A DNA stretch of 60,000 nt. It comes from Strigamia acuminata (Eukaryota > Arthropoda > Chilopoda > Geophilomorpha > Linotaeniidae). Numbering within the stretch: the stretch's first letter is position 1; every line of letters begins with the position of its first letter. A program made the position numbers and the translations under genes. The DNA lies in contig OX442316.1 in the NCBI GenBank assembly GCA_949358305.1, positions 6,078,001-6,138,000 of the forward strand, given 5' to 3'. The notes under the pieces are model-generated. The model saw nothing but the letters and a program-made list of their open reading frames with translations, did no database searches and was not told the DNA's origin. Below, in pieces: positions 26,456 through 39,123 of this stretch.

Positions 26456-29400
26456 AGAGCTCGTTTAGGTTTTTTTCGGGGGGGTGGGAGGGTGGTGTTT
26501 GGGGCGGTTTACAAAATGAATTTTATCTTGGAAAAAATCTTGAAAACCTAAGTAATTATAGTACAAATGAGGACCGTTTGAGGATATCTTTTGCTATTTT
26601 TATTGGGAACATCTGGAGGATATGTTGTAATGAAGGGTCTTTTGTTTTTTTTCGTGTTGTTTAAACGAGGTGCACGTGTTGTAAATGTCGTAAGGTGGTC
26701 ATTTTTATAAGTGCTTGATGACTAATGATGGAGATGAGTTTATGTTTTAATCTGATTATAGATGTTGCAAATTGTTAATTAGTAAAAGTTATGGATTCTG
26801 TAATAATAAATTTTTTTTTTTAAAAATTGGAGGAAATAAATATGAAGTTGCATAATTTCTTACAATTCGTAAATTGGATAGTCGAATTCTTCCTTCTTAG
26901 CAATTTTCGTGAAGTTCAAATTTAGATTATGCTGATTTATTCCTACTGAACATTTTGGCCACTAGGGTCTCCTTAAATACAAGAAATTACGTCAAGCAGA
27001 AGCGACGTTTTACAAATTCCAAAGTGCACAATGCGCCAATCAAATAATTACACTATAATTCAAATAGACTTTCTAAATACAAAATATCTAGGTTTTCGCA
27101 AGTTGTATTTCGTTTACCAAAAAAGGGTTGAGTAATTGAGTTATTGGTTCAGTGAACTTTGAGTAATCCGTGTGAATTGTATGTGTTGTTTATGATTTAA
27201 ATGATAGTTTGAGTTTGCACAGAAAAAGATGGCGGTAACAAAAAAAAATCCAAAAAAAATAATTTGAAATACGAATTTCTAGACTACATATTCCAAATTG
27301 TGTAATAAATTATAATGAATTTACAATAAAAATGTATTTTTTTAAATTTTTAATATTTGATTCATTATGATTTCTGAGAGTAACTAAATAAATAAATAAA
27401 AAAAAAGATATTTTTTAATTACGCCATAAATTCCACGCAATTTATTCATCGAAATTAATTTTTTCCCCGGTAAACGCATAACCATGGAAAACTTAGACAT
27501 TAAAAATCTCACTCTAATTATCGAATTATCTTTTACTCATGTTGATATAATTTAGCATAGCTGATGGCATAACTTCATTTTGTGTGGGAGGCGACCAGAT
27601 GACACATATTGGATTTTCAACGAGCAAACACGAGACACAAGCCAATGAGCGCAGACTTGATATTTTACAATCTATCATCAAAGCAAACAGCGGGAGGTTG
27701 GCTTTGGTCCTCCCCTATATGGGCATTAACCCCCACACATACACTGTTTGGATTGAAAAAGAATCCGTCTGCATTTTGCCTTTCAACTGGCCAATTTGAA
27801 GGGCTGACGTAAAATATGGATGAGGTCAGTGGAAAGAAAGCCAGAGTTGGAGTTAATCTGGTGGCGGGGTTTGTGAAAGCAAAAGTTGCATGCTTTATTG
27901 GTGGTGATAAGACTTAGCTTGGCAGGCAGTTTCTTTTATCCACTATTGCATTAACGAACCCTCCTCCTTCAAGAAGCATCTGGAACATCAGATTATTCTC
28001 TCTCTATATTCTCTATTGGTTGCTTGCAGGGTGGGAAAATTTGTTCTCCTTTTCACTTTGCTTCACAATTGATCTAGATTTTCATTCTGATTTAGCCGAC
28101 GAATGATTTTAGTCCAAAAATGATTGGTTTGGGCCTTTTGGGCGCAGATTTGGGCCAAATTATGAGAATATTGAAATTAGTTTGTGATTTTATAAAAGGG
28201 TTTTAAAGTTGAAGTCCAAAACGGATGTTGGGACTTGGGAGATGGTGGGAATGGACTGGTTGCCCACTTGAGGGATATCATATCATATCGAGCGAATAAA
28301 TATTGGATATTAAAAGCCCCATGCACATTTGTTTGCCTGTTTGTCTTCATATCAGTGAGCAGTGGATCTAAGTTATTATTTCGTAGCTCTAAATAGTGTA
28401 TACTCATTAAAACGCTTCATTTGTAGTTGCAAGCACTTATTTTTTAAAGATGATAGAATGTTATGTTACAGGTGTTGTAAATTGATTAAAAATAGATGCA
28501 ATTAGAGCGGCCACATTTATTTTCCAAAAAGTTCGAATTAATATATTCATTAATTGTTTATTTTTTTTAATAATAATAAAATTGGAAAAAGGAAATACGA
28601 ATGTGGAAATTATTTAAACTTTTCGTATTATTATTATTGTTTCAAAAAATATGTATATTTAATTTTTAATTAATGCAGCTGCGTTCAGATAGCGTTTGTG
28701 CACGGTGTTTCAAGTTTAAATATAAACGGCGCACATGTGTGTTTGCATCAATTTAGCACATTGTACATTTTGTTTGACTTTGCAGTTTGGCAATTGCGAA
28801 ATTTCATTTCCATTACACGTGATTAACAAATTACTCGTCGAAATGGACATGAGGAACGGGACAAAAGATTTTTGCGCTCAAAAGAGTTGTGGATGAAGTA
28901 GACACGAGGAAGTCTTGCGAGTCTTTTGGGAGGCTGGGTAATTGATTGGGGCGTGGGCGGGGCCTCGAGTTGAGACTTCCGCGTTTGGGTATCATTCTTT
29001 CGGCTTGAAACAATGACAGGGCGCGTTTCTCTGCTTTTCTCTCCTTGCACTTTCCATCTGGGTCAATATTGGACGGCTGAAGGAGTTGTCGGGAAAATGT
29101 AAATTTGGCAGGTGGAGAAAAGTGCGAGATTTATTCCCGCCACTGGGTGCCATTTTGTTGACAAAATCTTGCACCGTAAATCACTGCGTCACATTATAAC
29201 GAACAGGATGAGACGTCATGGCGAGCGAGGGAGGTGCAAGATGTAGTTAGGAAAGATGAGGGAGGGTGAATATGGCGTCTCTCGTTCGTTACGAGATGTA
29301 CACACGAGAAATTTACGAGCGGAACAGCTGAAACAACGCAGTGACAGGTCGTTTTGGCACTGACAAAGATGAAATATGTGCCGAATATTGACGTAATTCT

Positions 29401-32399
29401 CCGAGTGAAGCTACACACATGAGCAATTTGGCTTTTACGGTCGGAGAAAATGCAATTCCATATATTGCAATGCATTTTGTAATACATTTATGCATGCTAT
29501 TGGGATAATATATTTTGTGTTATGTATTATGAATGCATTATCTTCCAAATGTATGAATAATATACTCCGTACTTAATTCCACGAAGCAACATCACACAAA
29601 AACGCACATAACTTTAGAACTAATTGTTAGATTGTTGTGAGATTTGTTGCGTAACTTTGTTTTAACCTTATATTTAAGTGTAAAATATAAATATTCTGAG
29701 TTTGATGAAAATTAAATTATAAAAAAGGTGTCTGTCCTTATAATTTTGTAACAGACTGTATATGGAGTGTATTGTGGGCTATTACATTTATTACAAACAA
29801 TGTTCTTCAATAAAAAGTGCTTAGCTGTTTTTAGTGTTAATCTATATGTCTAAATGGTGTACTGTGGGTTATTTAGGCCCATATTGAATTTATTTATTTA
29901 ATTATTTATAGCACGAATGATGGTTATATTTTCGTGTGGAAGTGTGCGAATTGGAAGAATGTGTGTTTGTTTTCTGGTTTGTTTCATTCAGGGTTTTGTT
30001 GTTGTTGCTAATGAAATGGTGATTGTTATTTATAGTTTACCCGCTTCATTGCCATTGACAAATTTGGCGAAAATACGAAGCGTTTGTTGACGTAGCGTAA
30101 TTGCGCGCGGATATATTGATGAAAGGGGAGGTCGGGTTCTGTATTTTCCTGCTCGGTTTGGATGCCATTTGCAGTAGATTGCAGAAGGGGAATCGTGGAA
30201 AGACGGCTATCGTATTAATGCTCGAAGATTATTACGACGAATAAGCTGAGGCAGATAAAAGTAATTGGAAATCAACACTTAATGGGAGTTTTAATACAAC
30301 ATCGTAAATTTGTGTTGCTAATGGCTCGGGAACGAGTGATTCACAAATATATTTGGCGAATTTTACTTTCAGGTTTATCGGAGGATTTTTAACGAATTTT
30401 GGGTTGGTATTTTGCATTTTTGAAACAAAAAGTTCTTTTAATGATGAAAAATAGAAAAAATTTCAATAAATGGAACATTTTTTTTCAATTTTCTTTTTTT
30501 ATTTGTCTCGTGGATCTATTTTGCACTCAATGGTCATTTGCAGTGGCCTTTGGGGAAAGTTGTTTTTTTTTTCAGAAAAAAACTACTCATTACTGTTAAA
30601 TTATATACATTTTTTTTAGTTTATTCGCATCTAGGCAGTTAGATTTGTGTCACTTAAGTAGTAGTAATAAATGCCCGCAGTTACCCGGAAGTTAATTCAA
30701 ATAAAATTCGTTTCCGAAGCCAATCTCCAATAAGTTTTTTGGCCAAAACGGGAATTAGAATTTTGGTATATCAAGATAATAGTAACACGTGTTGATATAC
30801 AGACCTTTTTAAAAATAACTCAAAGTTTAGGACCATAACAACTTGAGATAAGATTTTCTAATCGTTTAATTTACCAAGGTTTTGACAATCTATGGTCTCT
30901 AATGTCAATCACATCACGATGAAAATAAAATATATAAAACCGTTAGAAATGGCTACATCCAAAATCCATTTTGTGGATATAATGAATATTGGATGATATA
31001 TAATAAAAAAAAAAGGCAATTTTTATTCTATATTTCGTTCATGGCCCATAAATTGCACAGAAACTTCAGTGGAGACTTTTCCTCCTTCCATTGTGAATGT
31101 TACTTAAAGAATAGCGTCAGTAATGAATGATTGATTTGGATTGATGTCTCTCCATCGGCACTGGCGTAATTCACGTGCCAATAACACAAAAGACGGGAAA
31201 AAACTGTCGTCTCGGAAACTGCCGGTGCAAATTGAAGCGAGCAACCATTCGCGTGATATTTCAATGTCTGCTTTTGAAAAGCTCGCTGCATTTTGCGCGC
31301 ATCTCACGTGGCCGAGTGAGGAATTTATAATTCAAAGTGGAATGTCATTCGAGCGTACATCTTCCCTTTCTCGAAGGGACTCTCGAAGGGGTAAAAAGCA
31401 GGCGCTCGCGGGAAAACTATTAAATCTGGAATGGGAAGAATGAAGTGCCTTCATCACTCACTGGCTGGAGTTGCACGGGCTCGGATTGCACGAGTCATAC
31501 ATAATATGGTTTAAAGGCGACATTTAGCAGTCACCGCTGGATAAATTTAGCGAGAGATTGTAGCGTGGTTAATTCATCAACGCCGAAATTGACACGAATA
31601 ATTATTATTATGATAAAAAAAATGGGGTCTACGGCTTTAGTTTCGTGGAAGGAATTAAAAGCGAGCGTTTAGATGATGAAATAAACATAAAAATTGGACA
31701 TATTTTTATGTTTTGCAAAATGAGGCCAATTTCGGGCGGTTGTCAGCTTTTTTTGCGGTTTCTTCAAAGAACTGACACACCTGTCTGGGGCTGTGAACAG
31801 CACCCATGTGTCATAAAACCCCGCGATGGCATTCTCGTGTGAATTGCAAAAGCAATTGGAAGTTGGTGAGAATTGTCAGATTGTTTGATTTACGCAATTT
31901 TTTTTTTTTTTTTTGTCTGTATACTAAGTGTAAAAGAAAATATTCGAGAGGAAAAAATGTGTGAGACCGGTTAAGACCGAGGTTTTTATAAGGAATTTTA
32001 ATTTAATACTTCTAAGAAGATTAGAGGTGCAATGTAGACCTTTGAAAGTGATAAAAAAAAATAAGGTGAGGTGGGAAATGAATGGATGACAGCGTGTTTA
32101 TTACTAACTAGTTTGTTATTTACTTCGAGTTATTTGTTTCAGTTATTGGTATTCCCCATACGTTAAAAAATACATTGAAATAATACATAATTCCGCGAAA
32201 TACTATATATTTTGTAATGCATTAAGTGAAAGTAAGAAATTGTACGGTATATCTTTAAACAATGTGGGTCACAGTGTTTTTATTTTATTTTTATGGGAGA
32301 TTTGCATGTAGGAGTTACATTTTTACAGGGTTTTTGTTTTGAAATGAAGATAAAGCGAAATTTATTGCCAAAAACACACAAATATTTCTATTATGGAAT

Positions 32400-32670
32400 G
32401 CGGACTATGGTTTTGGTCACACCAACGGAGTTTGGCTGGATCGATCCGCCCGATCAGACCCAACTGAACAGAGTTCCAATATTCACTTGGATGGAGTTGT
32501 GTTCACACCAAAATGTGATGCCATTTTATTATCAAATAATGCGCAACATTATTTAATGAATTCCAATCCGAATCCAATCGTCGAATCGAGTTGTGGGAAC
32601 TCGATTGACGAACGGAGTTGTTAGGCACACGGATCTAGATCCGTGAACGGAGTTCAGTGTTCACACCAAT
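32400..32670. repeat. Palindrome-rich patch with repeated TTCACACCAA words
   Basis: There is a 13-bp hairpin at 32579-32610 (arms CGTCGAATCGAGTT and AACTCGATTGACG, loop GTGGG). An 18-bp perfect palindrome, CACGGATCTAGATCCGTG, lies at 32628-32645 between the direct repeats AACGGAGTTG and AACGGAGTTC. The word TCACACCAA occurs three times (about 32417, 32511 and 32660), twice after GAGTTNNGTGT. The patch is more GC-rich than its flanks. It is probably a piece of an unclassified mobile element; no terminal repeats or target duplication were identified. Confidence 0.5.
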
Positions 32671-33089
32671 CTTGGATTTAGATCCACAGCTTCGGATGAG
32701 ATCCAAAAGCTTGGTATATAACGTGGTATAACGTGCATTTATACTCTCGGGCCCCCTAGGTTCGTGGGTCTGTGTCAACCGCAGATCACGAGATGTCGCG
32801 GGATGCTGAGTAACCGAGTTTGCATCAATTTTTCAACATGGCGGATCAATTTACTATCCTTCTTGCCATTTTTTCCCACCATTTCTCATAAATTTAATTT
32901 CTAATTTACTTTTTATTTTTTAAATAAAGAAATTATTTTTTTTTTATTTATATTTTTATGTATGGTATTTACTAGAAAAAAAAATTGGGAAAAAAAGAAG
33001 TAAATTAGCCATAAATGATTTAACCTGTGCTGATATTAAATTTAAATTGATCTTTCAATCTCGTCTGCAAATCCCTTCCCCAACGAGGG

Positions 33090-33350
33090 TTCGCAAAGGT
33101 GCCCTAGCCCTCTGGCCATCAACGGAAACTGTTGCGGCCCCTTCTCTCGGCGCGGCTATTACAAGGATGGACACGGAACGCAGCTACTAATGATACCTGC
33201 CGCCCATTGGTCGTGTACAAAGGCGCCGCCGCCCAAGGCGCCATCGGCTCACGCCCGCAGCGTGATCATGAACCACAAGGTTGAAGGCAATTAAAGACAA
33301 CGCTGCCCAAATCACCCAAGGGACTGTTTCCCTCTCACAGACCCTGTGTA
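33090..33350. other. Second GC-rich island in the ladybird intron
   Basis: It is markedly GC- and CpG-rich within AT-rich intron. It has no convincing open frame or splice sites. It shares an ordered set of short words with the island at 24810-25000 and carries an ATTGG (inverted CCAAT) box near 33205. Regulatory function is possible but unproven. Confidence 0.35.
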
Positions 33351-34300
33351 GGCGGTTATATGTGTCCCTAAAACGCCTCGAAAAACAGGATTTCAGGTGT
33401 TAGAATGATTTGTCCGCTAACTCACCTTTAAATGGCGGAGGGGAAAAAGTGGAGTCGTGAGCGGCGAGAAATTTAAGACCCTTTTTAACGCCTTCAGGTG
33501 ATAAGTGAAAGAAATTGGGATTTTTTCTTTTTTCTTTTTCGTCTTTAATCAAAGAGTGGTGAAGATGAAAAGATTTTTTTTTTGGTTTTTTTTGGATTGA
33601 AGTGTGTAATTTGCATATGGTTGTGGTTTTGAATGGGGAAGTTGATGTTTTGGGTTTGGGGGTCTGAGTTTTTGGTGGGTTTTTGGTGGGTTTAATTTTT
33701 AGGTTTGATTTATAGGGTTTTGGGTGTGTTTGGGAGTAATTTATTGTTGGTGTTCAAAGGGTGTTTGTGTTTGTAGTCGTGGAAGTTGTTAGTAAAAAGT
33801 GGTGAGGTCAATTTTCTCACTTCTCATGGAGTGATGAAACCAGTTTGGAGATTATTTTACAATTGGGTCGCATTTCAAACTGCTCATCTTGATTTTTTTT
33901 TATTTTTTATTTTTTATTATTTTTTTTATTTTTATAAATTTTAAATTTTTTTCTTTGGGAGAGGGAAAAAAAATGTCGACAGGTTCGCGTTAAAGTCTGT
34001 GCACTTTGGTATTAAGTTTGATCCTGAACAGAAGTGATAGGGTTAGAAGTGATCAAGTGGTGATTAAAGTTTGCAGTTCAAAAATTCAAAGTTTTTTCAA
34101 TTTTCAAAAAAAATAATAATTTAAATAAAAAAAAAATGTTTTTGTGGTAAATGACAATTTAGGCCTAACGCAATACGGACAAACAAAATGTAATGAAATG
34201 GGAAAATATATTTCCGCAATACATCTTTTTTTTGTTTGAACGAGGCGTGGTTGCGTCAATAGAATAAATCATCATGCGACGGGTCACACGAAGCAATTTT

Positions 34301-34303
<3 letters not shown>

Positions 34304-34339
<36 letters not shown>
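34304..34339. repeat. (AT)n microsatellite
   Basis: About 18 uninterrupted AT units. Confidence 0.9.
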
Positions 34340-34340
<1 letters not shown>

Positions 34341-37300
34341 TGTATGTGTATAGTGATAAAAAAATTAATGAAATCGTCACTCGAACTCGTTTGAATCACC
34401 TGAGTTGAATTAGCGAGTGCACAACTGCTGAAAGAGTCGAAGGAAATGGCAGAAGGGGAATGCGCGCGCTAACTGTTGATGAATCGGCCACGCGCAACGG
34501 GGTGTCCCGTGCCTCGCACCCGGCACTCCAGACCCCATCTCGGCCGCGAGGGTTGCACCTAATTTACAGCTCTCGTGACAAAGACAACATGACATGGACT
34601 GATGATGAGATTGTTACAAAATTAACAAATGTATTGTCAAGAACTCCATTTTACTCGCGTTAAAAAGTTTAAAGTGTTATAAATTCTATAATTAACAGGC
34701 TGTAAATTCAGTTGTGGTGGCGTCTGAATTAAAACTGACCCCTAGGATGAAGTTTTTGAGATACAATATAGGAAAATTGGCATAATAGGTGTTTTTTTTT
34801 AAATTATTGTGGATTTTAAAATGAAAAAAGTGTAGTTGCGTAATGCAGAAGTGTTTAGGCTTCTGTTTCTTGTGTTAGTTTGAAGATGTGCGTGTTTTGA
34901 TGGTGTTTTGCTGGCATATTTGAAGAGAAAGGAGGGGTTTGTGTAGTGACAACTTAAGAAAATTTACATTATCACGAGTAAGGTAAATTTCATTCCCAAT
35001 TTGAGAGCAATTTACGACTTTTCGCACGGCACTCCGCCCTAAAAGTGATGTCGGCGTGTTTTGAGCCAGACATAACTGAAACGGAGTAAACAAAATTAGG
35101 CAATTATATATACACAAGACGAAGATTATCCAAACTTTTCAACTATGACTCGTTTTTTGTGTTTTTTTGTTGGTGTTGCGAGCTGCAGCCTCTTAAGTCG
35201 TTGCTCAAAGGATGATAAAGCATAATGGCGGGTGTTTTTGATGGTTAGATGACTCGGGGTTCCTCGAAATGATGATGGTGTATGTAGTAAATAAATGAGA
35301 GCTGTACATGCATTCGCGCGTACGAGAGGAAATATTAAATTTTACTCGAGTTTTAATTAAGAAAGTTGAACCGAAATGACTCGTCTTCTTGCTAATGAAT
35401 ATTTTTTATCCCATTATTTTCTAATAGAGAAATGAAAAACAATTAAATTTTGTGAATTGATGCAAAGTTAATGCGCTGCGAGACAAAAGATGAGTTGTGT
35501 TTGAAAACGAGTAATTTTTGTAAATTGGAAGTGCTCATAAGATTTTTCAAAGAAGACGTCCATTTGTGACACAATGGCGACGTTAATGTCATGAATAAAG
35601 TGATGCTGGCTGGGCGGTATTCTGAAAGAATCAATATGACAGCTATAAGCCCCTCCTACATTTCGAATTTCTGTCACTGCTTCTATCTGTCACTGTAAAT
35701 ACTCACGACCCAACCCTAAGCTTAAGGTAAACAAACCCGAAGACTTGATACCCAAGAGCCCCCACATGCTGCCTATAGACATTCTTGTGGATGCAGACGA
35801 TGATTGTTTAAAGGAAAATTGCGAGAAAAATATTGCTCATTATTAGATTATTTATTTATCTTCGCTTCCTTATATAATATTTTTTTTTCTGACATAATTT
35901 CGTGATTTCCGTGTTTATTCTTTTCTGTATTTCAGTGTGAAATTGTTGCAATTTGGAACGTCACAAGTTATTTTCTTTGTGTTTTTAATTTGTTTTGCTT
36001 TATTTCTATACAATGCGCGTGGATTTACGATTTACGAATAGAGGAAATGTTGGGAAGAAAATGTCAAAATTGTGTGGGGGAAAAAATTGTATCAATAAAT
36101 TGTATCCGTAATTAATTAGGGAATTATTAAGTACGACACGTTGAAAATTGCAAAGTTTACGAAGATATGACGTAAAATAATAATTGTATGAATAACAAAT
36201 AAATGATGTTATTTATGGCTTGTCCAAGTTAATACAGTACTGAAATACATGTGACGAGGATCTAAATGGAGGAATTTTATTTTCTTATTTCTTATTCTGT
36301 TTTAAATATTAAAAAAAAATAAAATACATTTATACACGCAGCAGATTATCGTGCAAGGTGCATTTATCTATTTTTTCTTATACAAAAGACACATCTGTCA
36401 TGCATATTAATATAATAACATGCAATGTATTTTTCAGATGACAAACGTCCGATACTTTAGAGCGATTGTCGTATAAGTAAACTAATAATAATTTTTATAC
36501 GTTGGGGATGAGTGGTGGTATCATCAATTAGAACTAAATTAGTTTACATCCTTGTGTTATATAAAATATAATACACATTTACTATTGGTTTTGAAAACGT
36601 AAAATATGACGTGGATTTCGAAAGATTGCTGTAATTTTTCTAACGATTCGTGTGCTTGGTAATGAAATTTTGAAAATTATTTCTTTGGATGAGCGGAATT
36701 GGGTTTTTATTTTTTTTTAAAAATAAAATTAATAAACAAACGTGGAAATAATATTTGATAAATTGAATACAGTATTCAAGGAAGTGCGTAGAAGAGCAGT
36801 ATATATGTAACCTATAATTACACCAACTGTTACAGGTGATACAGATTAAACAATATACCGAATTGTTGTGTTTTCTTTATCAAGTCGTACCAACGTTTTA
36901 ACATAACGTGTGATTTGAAACATGTGTAAACAATTTTTTGTTTCTTAAAAATGAAATGTAAAAATATCAATTTCAACTACAATGTTGTGCATTAAATGCG
37001 AGCGTTTACAATTTGACGCGAAAAAATATGTTTTTGTATTTTTAATATTTTTGGTTTTACATTTTTATTTCGGTCATGACGGGGGACTTAAATTATATTT
37101 TACACAGCAACACCCTTATGCATGAAGTAGAACATCCGGTCACGTTACGGTTACGATAATTTCTCGTGTAAAAATTTTGTTAAATATATTTGAGTGTTTT
37201 ATCGGTCTTGTGTCGATCGCGAGTGAGACAATCAAAGAATTGTAAAATTAAACGTTTGAACACGATTAAACTGCAACTTTTTGCATTTAATACTAAATGG

Positions 37301-38009
37301 ATTTGTCATTTACAATGAAAAATGAGGAAGTTTTTCAAACGTGGATTGATAGGTGTGATGATTAATTCGATATTGATGCATTTACCTTGTATGGTTTCGA
37401 CGTGTTAAAAAATAATATTTATTTGTTTTAAATCGCTCGTGTGTTCAATCCAAATTTATTCACAAAGATTAAAAATCCTAACTTTAAATTATTAATTAAA
37501 ATATTAAATCAACGATTAATAAACACGTAAACAAGGATGGCCGACATATATACGAGTGTCTGGTTACCATGTAAACAACACCCATAAAAATAACACCAAT
37601 TAAAACCCATCAAATATGAAAAACTAAACAACTCGGCTTTAAAAAAAATCAATCGCAATGATAAAAGCGTGTTTTACACACATTTTCATACACTCGAGTC
37701 TCGAAACGCCGCAAACAGTTGTGAAACACGAACCCTGACTTTTGGCAAAGCGAAAACCCCGACCTTTTTTTCGCGGCCATTGTGTTGGCTTTTTGCCTCA
37801 ACCGCCGATGTGTTGACTAAACACCGATCGATTCTCGCGTTGCACACCGCTCCAGAGCCGTCGAAACCCCCCGAAAAACGAACCCAGTCCCCAACTACTT
37901 ACACGAGGAATAAAAAGCGCATTTTCCGCCTCGAAATTGAACGTAAAATGAACATTTCACCATAACGAGGTCCGTGTAAGCGTCTCAAGGTGAAAATTAA
38001 TGGAGGCCG

Positions 38010-38030
38010 ACAGAGAGCGAGAGAGAGAGG
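38010..38030. promoter_or_regulatory. GAGA-type tract next to ladybird exon 1
   Basis: A tract of GAGAG motifs (core GAGAGAGAG) lies about 100 bp inside intron 1, in a GC-rich block running from 37650 to 39080. Such tracts bind GAGA factor in insects and are common near promoters and Polycomb-response elements of patterning genes. Confidence 0.4.
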
Positions 38031-38128
38031 GTGAGGGGAACCGCCAGGGGAAAAAAGAGGGAAGCGAAACGCACAGCAGGTGAGTTTCTAAGACGCACGT
38101 GTGCACATTCACAGGTGATTAGACTTAC

Positions 38129-38480
38129 CTGACGAGTTCTCGTTGCCTTCGATCCCTTCGAACGCTTTGCTCGTCATCTCAAACAGGGCGTCCAAGGGGG
38201 ACGAGACCGCGCCGTTGGTGCCCCGTTGATGTACGCGTCGCCCCGGGGGGGACTCGGCTCCATCGCTCTCGGATTTGTCGGAGCGCGAGTCTTCGTCGAG
38301 GGAGCGCGGTCGCCGCCTCTCGGTATCGTCCAAATCCCAGGGACGCACGATGCGCGCCGTTTCCGTGACAGTCCGTTTATTGGCTGTGGATTGGCCGGTC
38401 GTCGTGCTCAAGATGTCGAGGACACTGAAGCCGGTCGATTGCGGCTTGGGTGGCATTTGTCGGTGATTTAAATGAATCAT
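38129..38480 (-). CDS. lb: Ladybird (LBX) homeobox protein, exon 1: EH1 repressor motif
   Basis: Exon 1 ends at the donor TCAG|GTAAGT in phase 1 and splices to 21007..21371. The first in-frame ATG is at 38480, in poor context; another at 38456 has the better CAAATG context. The protein carries FSVLDIL at residues 18-24, an engrailed-homology-1 motif that recruits Groucho, then a Ser/Asp/Arg-rich stretch. SSPLDALFEMTSKAFEGIEG near residues 93-112 matches the conserved LBX block (SPLCALEELASKTFKGLE in vertebrates). The frame stays open upstream to 38639 with Ser/acid-rich, coding-like sequence but no ATG, so a further 5' exon or a longer N-terminus is possible. Transcription is to the left; the GC-rich DNA at 38.5-39.1 kb probably holds the 5' UTR and promoter. 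Confidence 0.9.
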
Positions 38481-38980
38481 ACACAAACGCTTGAGTGGTT
38501 TGAAGTATTCGTCGTCTTCCGATTGAGCGTCGCACTCGCCACGAGTCTCGGACGAACAGCTGGCGCTATCAGGGCTGGTGGGCCTGGCGCCAGCACCACC
38601 AGCCCCGTCAACCCGCGATGAGGACGCCAGCGTTTCGAGTCAGCAGGGCAAATCCGTGACCAATTCGCTGGTGGGGAGTCACCAAAAAATACTACAAGCG
38701 GTGTTGTTGCTGGTGCAGTGCAATCACGAGATGTGTTATGGCGCTGCTGTTGCACTTCCTGCTGATGCAAACTTTGTGCGAGTGCATGGCGACACGCGCA
38801 CCGAGACGACTGTGCTTGTCATTCATTCACCTTGCTGCAGCAGTCTGCGAGGCTTTTCCGCGTCTCGTCTTGTTGGCAGGAGTGATGAAAATGACGGGTG
38901 AGCGGGGACGGGATTCCGTGCTGGGGTCCGTGTGGCGCTTGCAACACGAGACAAGCGCACGCGTTTGATCGCGACGCCCC

Positions 38981-39090
38981 CTTGCAAGTACCTGACGGAA
39001 GTGTGGAGCGCTAATTAGTTGGAGCGGGCGCCCATTGGCTGCCGAGGGACTGCCGAGTTGGCGGGAGGAAGGGAAGATGGACCAATAGGA
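38981..39090 (-). promoter_or_regulatory. Candidate ladybird promoter region
   Basis: This GC-rich DNA 500-600 bp upstream of the ATG contains two ATTGG/CCAAT boxes (CCATTGG near 39032, ACCAAT near 39081) and a homeodomain-type TAATTAG site near 39012. It stops at a 27-T run. No TATA box was seen. The exact transcription start is not visible. Confidence 0.3.
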
Positions 39091-39096
39091 TGAGGA

Positions 39097-39123
39097 TTTT
39101 TTTTTTTTTTTTTTTTTTTTTTT
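39097..39123. repeat. Poly(T) run of 27
   Basis: A homopolymer marking the edge between the GC-rich ladybird 5' block and AT-rich upstream DNA. Confidence 0.85.

Larger units (their letters stand above)
21372..38128 (-). other. Ladybird intron 1, 16.8 kb
   Basis: The donor TCAG|GTAAGT (38128) and acceptor TAATTTCAG (21372) are both strong and the phase matches, so no further coding exon is required inside. Contents recognised: an eroded pogo/Tigger MITE (21850-22018), microsatellites, two GC-rich islands (24810-25000 and 33090-33350), a palindrome patch (32400-32670) and a GAGA tract next to exon 1. The rest is AT-rich with no supported genes. Such a long intron in a patterning gene commonly holds enhancers. 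Confidence 0.85.

Noticed and set aside
38477-38968. Open frames on both strands around the ladybird 5' end
   Set aside because: GC-rich DNA has few stops. Only the frame continuous with the EH1/LBX exon has family support.
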